Below, in pieces: positions 1 to 5,063 of a stretch of DNA of 5,063 nt; within the stretch, counting starts at the first letter, position 1; each line of letters begins with the position of its first letter. The translations under genes and the position numbers were made by a program. The notes beneath the pieces are model-generated. The model saw only the letters and a list, made by a program, of their open reading frames with translations, had not been told where the DNA came from and did not search any database. The stretch spans positions 1-5,063 of the forward strand of contig JABXJZ010000129.1 in assembly GCA_013375335.1 (NCBI GenBank). Reading direction: 5' to 3'. This DNA comes from Desulfobacterales bacterium. Lineage in GTDB: Bacteria > Desulfobacterota > DSM-4660 > Desulfatiglandales > B25-G16.

Positions 1-101
1 TAATGAAAAAAAAGATACCCATACCCACAAATGAGCCAAAGAATCACTATGTTAGGTTTTACTATGACGTAGCCCTGGCTTTCGACTGCGAAGGCCCTTC
101 C

Positions 102-515
102 TCAGTCCGTATATCTCTGGCAATGCCTGGGAACAACATCGATCATGGTGGCCTTGGCGACAACCTCGGGCTCTTCCAGATAATCCGACGCCGAAACCTG
201 CTCGGGTATATTAGCAGGGACAATATACCTTCTTGCCTCAAGCTCTATGGTCCTGGACGTATTTCCCACCTTAACGATCTTGCCTGCAGCTTCAATAAAG
301 TCCCCGGCATGGATTGGTGCCAGTAGGTCCACACCTGTGTATGCTCTCAACAGACCCTCATCCCCATCGAACCTGATGGATATCTCGGTAGCCACATCGC
401 CAAAAAGGCCAAGTATCCACGCCCCGTTCACCAGGCCACCAGCGTAATGGACGTCTTTCTCGCTTACCCTCACCCGTAAGCTCACTTCTTCGTTGACTTC
501 AAGGTATCTCTTCAT
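102..515 (-). CDS. kal: 3-aminobutyryl-CoA ammonia-lyase (Kal) or close beta-alanyl-CoA ammonia-lyase relative
   Basis: This 137-residue protein fits the small single-hotdog-fold ammonia-lyase family, which reversibly removes ammonia from a 3-aminoacyl-CoA (3-aminobutyryl-CoA to crotonyl-CoA in lysine fermentation; beta-alanyl-CoA to acrylyl-CoA in relatives). Family-like strings seen are DVHYAGGLVNGA (residues 21-32), LFGDVATE (37-44), DGDEGL (50-55), LLAPIHAGDFIEAAG (64-78) and VGNTSR (83-88). There is no signal peptide or membrane segment, so it should be cytosolic. The length is normal for the family and the gene looks intact. The ATG is supported by a strong AGGAGGGG just upstream. In lysine fermenters kal usually sits with kamADE, kdd and kce; here it stands alone, divergent from plsB, so its true substrate is open. 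The family assignment is from remembered sequences; choice between the two substrates is inference. Confidence 0.8.
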   Translation of the reverse strand: MKRYLEVNEEVSLRVRVSEKDVHYAGGLVNGAWILGLFGDVATEISIRFDGDEGLLRAYTGVDLLAPIHAGDFIEAAGKIVKVGNTSRTIELEARRYIVPANIPEQVSASDYLEEPEVVAKATMIDVVPRHCQRYTD

Positions 516-520
516 AAAAA

Positions 521-528
521 CCCCTCCT
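521..528 (-). promoter_or_regulatory. Ribosome binding site of kal
   Basis: On the minus strand AGGAGGGG lies five T before the ATG at 515. It is close to the full anti-16S complement and fixes the start of the ammonia-lyase gene. I could not find a convincing sigma70 promoter for kal in the spacer. Confidence 0.75.
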
Positions 529-641
529 CTATTCGGTTACTCACTAGCAAGATTAAACTTTCTTGGATACTGACCATGGATACCATAAAGCCCCAAAGAA
601 GGTCTTAACTTTTTGGTGCCGAAGAGTTATCATTAAAAGAC

Positions 642-670
642 TTGATTTAATGGATTAATGTGTCTATCTG
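642..670 (+). promoter_or_regulatory. Candidate promoter of plsB
   Basis: TTGATT (642-647) and TATCTG (665-670) are separated by 17 bp and would start transcription near 677, leaving a leader of about 30 nt. The -35 is good (four of six), the -10 only fair (three of six). The spacer carries the inverted repeat TTAAT-GG-ATTAA (647-658), which could be an operator but is short and AT-rich. Confidence 0.35.
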
Positions 671-705
671 TTTTTTAGTGTTCATTTGGAGTCGTTTAGA
701 GGGAC

Positions 706-3264
706 ATGGATAATTATCGGGAAAAGACCTTTTACCCTTGTGTATTTGATCACAAACCGGGATTCTTTTTAAGCTGGTTTCTCTATAGGCTCTTTAAAAG
801 GGTAAATCTTGACGAAAACATGAAAGAAGAACTCAGGGAGATGCACAGAAAAGGAACAGTGGTCTATGCAATAAAATATAGGGGGCAGTTGGATTACCTT
901 CTCTACCATTACAACTTCCGGAGGAGGCGCCTCCCTTATCCCAAGATAGCATTTGATCTCAATGTGTCCATGGTATTGCCTTTCACGCAGTTTGTAAAGA
1001 TTCTCATATCCCAAATCTCCTTTTTGGTCAAGCATAGGCACATTCCGAGCCCGTACCAATCAGGCTTTTACAGAAGGGCAATTCAGCAGGGTACCACCTC
1101 CCTCATCTTTCTGGTTGATCCAAAGGGTTTTATCAGACACTTTGTCCATGCGGAAAAGGACCATATAGAATTTCTGTTGGAGACACAGAGGGAGATGGAT
1201 CGACCCATTTTTATTGTTCCACAACTCGTTCTCTATAAAAAGACCCCTGAGAGGGATCATTCAAGCCTTGCAAGCATATTTTTTGGGTTCAAAGACCATA
1301 CTGGCCTTATCAGAAAAATCGTCCTCTTCTTTAGACACCATCGCCGCGCCTTTATCGATTTTGGTCAGCCCCTGGATCTGAGGGACTATCTAAAGAAACA
1401 ATCCTCTCCAAGACCTTTGGACACTATGGCTGCAGAGATAAGGCAGATGCTCATTCAGAGCATTGATATGCAGAAAAGGGTTATCCTTGGCCCCATCATG
1501 AAATCCAGACAGGAGATCAAGGAGTTGGTCTTAACAGACGAAAGGGTCAGGGAGATAATCGAAAGCATGGCCTCAGGAAATGAAAAGCAGCTCAGACAGC
1601 TCAGAAAAAATGCCGGGGAGCACTTTGACGAGATCGCTGCCGATTATAACATGACCTATATCCAGACCTTTTACCGGGCACTAAGCTGGTTCTGGAAAAA
1701 GATATTCGAAGGCGTGGATGTAGACGAGGCCAGCTTGGCAGAAGTTCGGGAATGGGCCCGGAGAGGTCCGCTGATTTATGTCCCATCCCATAAGAGCCAT
1801 ATCGATTACCTGATTCTCAACCATGTGATTTTAAGTCATCATCTGCATGTTCCAAGGATCGCTGCTGGAACAAATCTGTCCTTCTGGCCCATGGGACATA
1901 TCTTCAGAAAATGTGGTGCATTCTTCATTCGCCGCTCTTTCAAGGGAGCAAGGCTTTATTCAGAAGTACTTTCCCGGTATATCAAAGCGCTCCTCAAAGA
2001 AGGGCACCCGATTGAGTTCTTTATTGAAGGTGGTAGAAGTCGAAACGGTAAATTGATGCTTCCCAAGACTGGCTTTCTCTCCATCCTGCTACACGCTTAT
2101 CATGAAGGATTTTGTAATGATCTGATATTTATACCCGCCTCCATAAATTATGATCGAATCCTCGAGGAAAAATCCTATCTGAAGGAGATCAGCGGCGATC
2201 ACAAGGAACAAGAAAAACTGAGGCACATCATAAGGGCCAGGCGGTTTCTAAAAAGAAGATATGGAAAGATCTACATTCGATTCGATCATCCCTTCTCATT
2301 GAACGAATACTTGTCCCAAAAACATCCGCCAGGAAAGAATGCTCACCGTAATCTGGCCTTTCATTTAGTCAAGTCCATAAATGCCGTCTCCCTCATAACA
2401 CCCCTTTCGCTGACTGCTACAGCCATCTTATCAAACCACCGCAGGGGATTCCATCTTTCAGAACTGACTGAAACAGTAGACATTCTTCTGAGATTTTTGA
2501 AGCGGTATGCGGTTCCCACAGCTGCAACCCTTGCTAATCCATCAAAAGCAGTCAAGGAAACCCTATCGCTTTTTATTAACTGGAAGATTATCAATCTTCT
2601 GGAAGGTGCGGAGGGAGAGGAGGAGGCCTTCTACTACGCTGATGAAGATAAAAAAATGGAGCTTGAGTATTACAAGAATAGTATCATCCACTTCTTCATT
2701 CCCCACTCCTTTGTGGCCCTATCCTTTTTGACTGGCAGTGAAGAGGTGAAGAGCCCTGAGTCGATAATCTCCGACTATGCTTTCTTGAAAAACCTCTTTA
2801 AGAATGAATTTGTCTTCGATGAAAGGGAAGGTCTCCGAGAAAGAGTTATCTCTGTAATTGAGTATTTTCTGGATTCCTCCTTTTTGTCCCGATCCGAGGA
2901 AAACGATGGATATAAGATCACCAAACTCGGCTTCGATAACCTACCTATCTGGGCTGCACTTACCAAAACTTTTCTTGAATCATACTGGATTGCCGTCAAA
3001 TCCGTGAGCCAGCAAAGAGATAAGTGGGATAAGAGAGACGACCTCTTGAAGCATATGAACTACCTTGGGAGACGATTTCATAAATTGGGAATTATTGAGC
3101 ATATCGGTGCCCTCTCCCGACTCAACTTCACAAACGCCTTGAGCTTTATTAATGAGGATTTCCTGAACCTTCAGGAAATGTCAGAAAAAGATCGTTCCCA
3201 TGCCCTTGAGAGGCTTTCTCAACTTGGCCAGAGACTGTACGAATTGTCCGACTACCGGGCATAG
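706..3264 (+). CDS. plsB: Glycerol-3-phosphate 1-O-acyltransferase PlsB
   Basis: PlsB transfers an acyl chain from acyl-ACP or acyl-CoA to the sn-1 position of glycerol 3-phosphate, the first step of phosphatidic acid and membrane lipid synthesis, at the inner face of the cytoplasmic membrane. All four acyltransferase blocks are visible: HKSHID (H362 and D367, the HX4D catalytic pair), GAFFIRRSFKG (404-414), FFIEGGRSR (438-446, with E441 and R444) and FIPASINYD (475-483). The C-terminal part carries the PlsB-type segment around YYKNSIIHFF (655-664). Length, 852 residues, is slightly above the 807 of E. coli PlsB, and the domain order agrees with it. Residues 51-230 form a degenerate second copy of the acyltransferase fold in which the catalytic His is Tyr58. 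The start chosen is the ATG at 706 with AGAGGG at 698-703; spacing to the ATG is only 2 nt, so initiation may be modest. The gene is monocistronic and converges with dapA. PlsB rather than PlsY/PlsX chemistry suggests a proteobacterium-like lineage. Confidence 0.94.
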   Translation: MDNYREKTFYPCVFDHKPGFFLSWFLYRLFKRVNLDENMKEELREMHRKGTVVYAIKYRGQLDYLLYHYNFRRRRLPYPKIAFDLNVSMVLPFTQFVKILISQISFLVKHRHIPSPYQSGFYRRAIQQGTTSLIFLVDPKGFIRHFVHAEKDHIEFLLETQREMDRPIFIVPQLVLYKKTPERDHSSLASIFFGFKDHTGLIRKIVLFFRHHRRAFIDFGQPLDLRDYLKKQSSPRPLDTMAAEIRQMLIQSIDMQKRVILGPIMKSRQEIKELVLTDERVREIIESMASGNEKQLRQLRKNAGEHFDEIAADYNMTYIQTFYRALSWFWKKIFEGVDVDEASLAEVREWARRGPLIYVPSHKSHIDYLILNHVILSHHLHVPRIAAGTNLSFWPMGHIFRKCGAFFIRRSFKGARLYSEVLSRYIKALLKEGHPIEFFIEGGRSRNGKLMLPKTGFLSILLHAYHEGFCNDLIFIPASINYDRILEEKSYLKEISGDHKEQEKLRHIIRARRFLKRRYGKIYIRFDHPFSLNEYLSQKHPPGKNAHRNLAFHLVKSINAVSLITPLSLTATAILSNHRRGFHLSELTETVDILLRFLKRYAVPTAATLANPSKAVKETLSLFINWKIINLLEGAEGEEEAFYYADEDKKMELEYYKNSIIHFFIPHSFVALSFLTGSEEVKSPESIISDYAFLKNLFKNEFVFDEREGLRERVISVIEYFLDSSFLSRSEENDGYKITKLGFDNLPIWAALTKTFLESYWIAVKSVSQQRDKWDKRDDLLKHMNYLGRRFHKLGIIEHIGALSRLNFTNALSFINEDFLNLQEMSEKDRSHALERLSQLGQRLYELSDYRA

Positions 3265-3306
3265 GATTACATTCTGCTCCCCTCGCTTGCCAAGCCCGCT
3301 GCTTCC

Positions 3307-4341
3307 CTAATACTGATCGTATGTCAGCTCTGCCAGAGCTGATTCGTCATAGAGCCTGGCTTCGATATCCACGTCAAAGAAATTGGCGATCGGTGCCAGG
3401 ATCTCTGGGTTCTTCTCCCAGACCATTCGTCCTGCCTCTAATACAACATCGATGCCCTTCCTGGTCATCTTGCCAAGGGGCTGGCGACATAGCCCAGCAG
3501 GCATGCCAAGGATAGCCATAAGCGTCTTTGTGGCAAGGGGATTTCTGGCGCGACAGGACACTGTCCCGTAAGGTGTTTCCTCCTGGGTTTTTACGGTCAC
3601 AATCTCAAAGAGGGGCTTCAAGGCCGCCATGAGCCTTTCTCCTTCAGCACGGTCTCCTTCTTTCAGCATCGCAGTCATGTCTTGGACTCCCTTGGGGGCG
3701 ATGTTCGAGGCTACCGAGATCACCCCGCTTGCCTTGATGGCTGGATCTGTCATCATGGCAAAGGTCTTGTCATCATCCCCGGACAGTATCGTAAAGTCAT
3801 CTCCGCAGCACTCCCTAGTGCGTCTCATATTTTCTATGCTCCCCGTGGCCTCCTTAACCGCATTCATATTGGCAAATTGCTTATGGAGCATGGCAAGGTC
3901 TTCGGGGAGGAGCTGCGTACCAGTGCGCCCCGGGATGACATAGGGGATGATTTGAATCTGGGGAAATCTCTTTGCCACAGGCGCCACATATTCCTGACGG
4001 ATCTCGAGGGAACTGGGGCCATTGTAATAGGGATCTACCAACAGAGCCGCATCAGCCCCCATATGGACCGCATGTTCCGTGCTTTCCATGGTTTCCTGGG
4101 TACTGTTGCTTCCGGTACCTGCAATTGACTGGCACTTCCCCTTGCACTTCTCGACCACAAACCGAATTACCTCGTTATGCTCTTCCCAGGTCAATGTTGG
4201 GCTCTCACCAGTCGTCCCCACAGCGAGTATCCCGCTCACACCACCTGCAATCTGAAACTCAACCAGTTTCTCCAGGCTCTCCAGATCTATCTCATGGTCC
4301 TTAAAGGGCGTGATCAGCGCTGTATAACACCTGCTGAACAT
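3307..4341 (-). CDS. dapA: 4-hydroxy-tetrahydrodipicolinate synthase (DapA)
   Basis: DapA condenses pyruvate with aspartate 4-semialdehyde, the committed step to diaminopimelate and lysine, as a cytosolic TIM barrel. Active-site residues are all present: GTTGE (42-46, with T43 and T44), DPYY (103-106), Y134 and R139 in PYVIPGRTG, and the Schiff-base lysine K163 in AVKEATG. The catalytic triad of E. coli (Thr44, Tyr107, Tyr133) maps to T43, Y106 and Y134. GVISV (206-210) is the usual late-barrel motif. Conserved Arg139 and the lysine riboswitch upstream argue for a true DapA over NanA, KDG-aldolase or other family members. It has 344 residues against 292 in E. coli: an extra stretch near 250-266 before NPLATK, and a C-terminal extension of roughly 30 residues after about 312. 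The allosteric lysine-site positions S47, H55, N79, E83 and Y105 match E. coli, while E. coli His53 is W52. A strong ribosome binding site supports the ATG at 4341. Confidence 0.93.
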   Translation of the reverse strand: MFSRCYTALITPFKDHEIDLESLEKLVEFQIAGGVSGILAVGTTGESPTLTWEEHNEVIRFVVEKCKGKCQSIAGTGSNSTQETMESTEHAVHMGADAALLVDPYYNGPSSLEIRQEYVAPVAKRFPQIQIIPYVIPGRTGTQLLPEDLAMLHKQFANMNAVKEATGSIENMRRTRECCGDDFTILSGDDDKTFAMMTDPAIKASGVISVASNIAPKGVQDMTAMLKEGDRAEGERLMAALKPLFEIVTVKTQEETPYGTVSCRARNPLATKTLMAILGMPAGLCRQPLGKMTRKGIDVVLEAGRMVWEKNPEILAPIANFFDVDIEARLYDESALAELTYDQY

Positions 4342-4346
4342 AGCAA

Positions 4347-4355
4347 CACCTCCTT
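4347..4355 (-). promoter_or_regulatory. Ribosome binding site of dapA
   Basis: The minus strand reads AAGGAGGTG, a near-perfect Shine-Dalgarno sequence 7 nt (counted from AGGAGG) before the ATG. It lies 20 nt beyond the T-run of the riboswitch terminator and outside the terminator stem. Control is therefore expected at transcription, not by masking of the binding site. Confidence 0.85.
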
Positions 4356-4375
4356 TCTTAAATTGCTCTTTTCAC

Positions 4376-4407
4376 AAAAAAAAGCAGCTGGAGCACACTC
4401 CAGCTGC
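4376..4407 (-). terminator. Riboswitch expression platform: intrinsic terminator in the dapA leader
   Basis: Read on the minus strand, GCAGCTGGAG (4407-4398) and CTCCAGCTGC (4393-4384) form a perfect 10-bp GC-rich stem with a TGTG loop, followed immediately by eight T (4383-4376). It stands between the lysine aptamer and the dapA start, so it works as a regulated attenuator and not as the end of an upstream gene. Lysine-bound RNA should favour it and stop transcription before dapA. Confidence 0.92.
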
Positions 4408-4430
4408 CCCGATACCAAGAGAGCGCTCCA
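4389..4430 (-). promoter_or_regulatory. Predicted antiterminator competing with P1 and the terminator
   Basis: The minus-strand segment TGGAGCGCTCTC (4430-4419) can pair with GAGTGTGCTCCA (4400-4389): eight pairs including one G-U, one T-T mismatch, then three more pairs. The first segment contains the aptamer's closing junction and part of the 3' strand of P1; the second takes the terminator loop and parts of both arms. The helix is thus mutually exclusive with both lysine-bound P1 and the terminator, as expected for the lysine-free 'on' state. The pairing is visible in the sequence; its use is inference. Confidence 0.6.
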
Positions 4431-4597
4431 CGGAAAAACCGTGACAGTCCTACGAATCTTCTCCGTAGGCCCAGCCCGCTTTCGTAACAGGTCGATTGCG
4501 GGCTTCGGCGGTCCACCCTTTCGCCGCAAGATCCAGCTACGGAGCCTGCTCTCCTCTCTTGCGGTTACTCATCAGCACCGCGCCTCAACTCTTGCAT
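4412..4597 (-). ncRNA. Lysine riboswitch (L box) aptamer upstream of dapA
   Basis: The minus strand shows the conserved lysine-aptamer strings in order: GAGGCGCGG, GATGAGTA (4573-4566), GAGAGGAG, GGCGAAAGG, CGCCGAAG, GGGCTGGG, GACTGTCACGG and CCGTGGAG. Helices can be traced: P1 (4589-4594 with 4416-4421), outer P2 (4577-4581 with 4508-4512), inner P2 of 8 bp (4557-4564 with 4524-4531), P3 (4498-4503 with 4474-4479), P4 (4464-4469 with 4449-4454) and P5 (4439-4443 with 4429-4433). A six-pair L2-L3 kissing contact fits AGCAGG (4550-4545) with CCTGTT (4491-4486). These follow the Thermotoga maritima and Bacillus subtilis lysC aptamers as I recall them. Free lysine should stabilise P1 and switch dapA off through the downstream terminator. 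The about 186-nt length is normal. Confidence 0.95.
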
Positions 4598-4603
4598 ACA
4601 AGG

Positions 4604-4632
4604 AACCTAAAGGATGGGATGTCGCGTGTCAA
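4604..4632 (-). promoter_or_regulatory. Promoter of the dapA riboswitch transcript
   Basis: The minus strand has a perfect TTGACA (4632-4627), a 17-bp spacer and TAGGTT (4609-4604), a weak -10 keeping only the key TA...T positions. The start predicted 7 nt downstream, near A4597, coincides with the first base of aptamer helix P1. This agreement between two independent signals is the main support. A strong -35 with weak -10 may suit a moderately expressed biosynthetic gene. Confidence 0.7.
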
Positions 4633-4649
4633 GAAAAAAGTTGGTTCTT

Positions 4650-4709
4650 CTGAGGGCCTCAGCGTGATTGCCAAGCCCTCAAAGGCCCTTGGTTTTGCTT
4701 TGTTTTTTT
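4650..4709 (+). terminator. Plus-strand stem with long T-rich tail, possible terminator
   Basis: CTGAGGGCCT (4650-4659) pairs with AGGCCCTTGG (4683-4692) over ten positions, two of them G-U, and the T-rich tail 4693-4709 follows directly. Alternative, mutually exclusive stems use the same bases: TGAGGGC (4651-4657) with GCCCTCA (4675-4681), CCAAG (4671-4675) with CTTGG (4688-4692), and the 13-nt palindrome CTGAGG-G-CCTCAG (4650-4662). There is no plus-strand gene upstream closer than plsB, so what it would terminate is unclear. It may insulate pgk or be part of a short leader. The loop of the longest stem is 23 nt, which is unfavourable. Confidence 0.4.
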
Positions 4710-4727
4710 CTGAAAATGGGTTATTAT
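4700..4727 (+). promoter_or_regulatory. Candidate promoter of pgk
   Basis: TTGTTT (4700-4705), a 16-bp spacer and TATTAT (4722-4727, five of six to TATAAT) could start a transcript near 4734. The -35 box lies inside the T-rich tail described above, where such matches arise easily. The resulting leader of about 187 nt is long. Confidence 0.3.
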
Positions 4728-4912
4728 TTAACATTAGTTACCGGTTAGAGACCACTACGTCCCTTCCCGATGACACCTCATCAAAAACAAACCAAACTCA
4801 AGTTTTATCCATGTTCGGTAAGTGCCCAGCTGGCTTTAGGACCTCAATGCCTGGTAGATATCGACCTCGATTATCTTCAAGGGAAAACTCTACAGTGGAA
4901 CTGGTTACTCAG
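4728..4912. other. Gene-free leader upstream of pgk
   Basis: Neither strand shows a start with a ribosome binding site or a recognisable protein here, and I see no strong hairpin or known riboswitch consensus. The pgk reading frame is open back to the stop TAG at 4855-4857, but this stretch contains no ATG, GTG or TTG codon in that frame. Confidence 0.5.
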
Positions 4913-4918
4913 AGGAGG
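4913..4918 (+). promoter_or_regulatory. Ribosome binding site of pgk, unusually close to the start
   Basis: AGGAGG ends only 2 nt before the ATG at 4921, where 5-9 nt is usual. No alternative start exists upstream in frame, and the next possible one (GTG at 4987) would cut into the conserved N-terminal strand. The ATG is therefore kept. Confidence 0.6.
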
Positions 4919-4920
4919 AA

Positions 4921-5063
4921 ATGCCTGAGGTAAGGAAAACCCCACAGCTCACACTCGTACAGGACGCAGGCCTACATGATAAGGTCGTGCTCATTAGAGT
5001 TGACCATAATGTAGTAAAGGCGGGGAAAATAGAGGACCCCTTTAGGATCCAGCCGGTAGAGCC
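4921..5063 (+). CDS. pgk: Phosphoglycerate kinase, N-terminal part (runs off the window)
   Basis: Only the first 47 residues are present. The segment LHDKVVLIRVDHNV (residues 18-31) followed by GKIEDPFRI (35-43) matches the start of phosphoglycerate kinase, whose usual form is K-V-L-x-R-V-D-F-N-V-P, then G-x-I-x-D-x-x-R-I. In this family the Asp of VDxN and the later Arg of DxxRI contact 3-phosphoglycerate; both are present (D28 and R42). The enzyme interconverts 1,3-bisphosphoglycerate plus ADP with 3-phosphoglycerate plus ATP in the cytosol. Unusual points are a leader of about 17 residues before the first strand, His instead of Phe in VDFN, and Val instead of Pro after it, suggesting a divergent branch of the family. 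The start is the only in-frame option. Confidence is limited by the partial sequence. Confidence 0.8.
   Translation, partial: MPEVRKTPQLTLVQDAGLHDKVVLIRVDHNVVKAGKIEDPFRIQPVE

Noticed and set aside
77..96. Hairpin GGCTTTCG-ACTG-CGAAGGCC just after the kal stop
   Set aside because: In the kal transcript it has a C-A mismatch in the stem and no T-run follows, so it does not make a convincing intrinsic terminator.
3..326. Plus-strand open frame starting with a lysine-rich MKKKIP
   Set aside because: Most of it is antisense to the well-supported kal gene, it resembles no family I know, and its N-terminal part has low-complexity A-rich coding only.
565..583. Direct repeat GGATAC-7 nt-GGATAC in the kal-plsB spacer
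   Set aside because: Two six-base copies are too short to separate from chance, and they do not line up with a good promoter.
3285..3295. GCTTG-C-CAAGC palindrome between the convergent plsB and dapA genes
   Set aside because: The loop would be a single base (four pairs with a three-base loop at best) and no T-run follows on either strand, so I do not call a bidirectional terminator.
3629..4128. Overlapping plus-strand open frames of 104 and 148 codons antisense to dapA
   Set aside because: They are frame shadows of the complete dapA gene, have no ribosome binding site and no recognisable domain.
4314..4529. Minus-strand open frame of 71 codons through the riboswitch and terminator
   Set aside because: It lies within the aptamer and terminator, overlaps the dapA start out of frame and has no ribosome binding site, so a leader peptide is not supported.
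4177..4933. Plus-strand open frames of 158 and 145 codons spanning the dapA leader
   Set aside because: They run antisense through the structured riboswitch, terminator and promoter; the composition reflects RNA structure and not a protein.

Overview
The window looks like bacterial chromosome from an anaerobic proteobacterium-like lineage, most plausibly a Desulfobacterota ('deltaproteobacterial') organism. This is inferred from the combination of a full-length PlsB acyltransferase, a hotdog-fold aminoacyl-CoA ammonia-lyase of amino-acid fermenters, and a riboswitch-controlled dapA. No single feature proves the taxonomy.

Layout, left to right. Positions 1-101 hold the 3' flank of a leftward gene and no gene that I can support. 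Positions 102-515 (minus) encode a 137-residue 3-aminobutyryl-CoA/beta-alanyl-CoA ammonia-lyase (Kal family). A 190-bp divergent spacer separates it from plsB (706-3264, plus), a glycerol-3-phosphate acyltransferase of 852 residues. plsB converges, across a 42-bp gap without a convincing terminator, on a dapA-type gene (3307-4341, minus) for 4-hydroxy-tetrahydrodipicolinate synthase. At the right edge (4921-5063, plus) is the 5' end of a phosphoglycerate kinase gene.

The most informative part is the 579-bp stretch between dapA and pgk. Read on the minus strand it contains a promoter with a perfect TTGACA -35 box, a complete lysine riboswitch aptamer (about 4412-4597), a competing antiterminator, an intrinsic terminator with a 10-bp stem and eight T, then the dapA ribosome binding site. 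The aptamer helices, the L2-L3 kissing pairs and the conserved core strings can be traced base by base. The predicted transcription start falls at the first bases of the aptamer. The DapA protein also keeps most residues of the allosteric lysine site, so lysine probably controls this step both at RNA and at enzyme level.

Beyond the riboswitch, the plus strand has a stem with a long T-rich tail (4650-4709) that lacks an obvious upstream gene, then a gene-free leader in front of pgk. The genes serve separate central functions: amino-acid/CoA-ester fermentation, phospholipid synthesis, lysine/diaminopimelate synthesis and glycolysis or gluconeogenesis. I see no mobile element, CRISPR array, tRNA or rRNA, and nothing that looks like an entirely new system.
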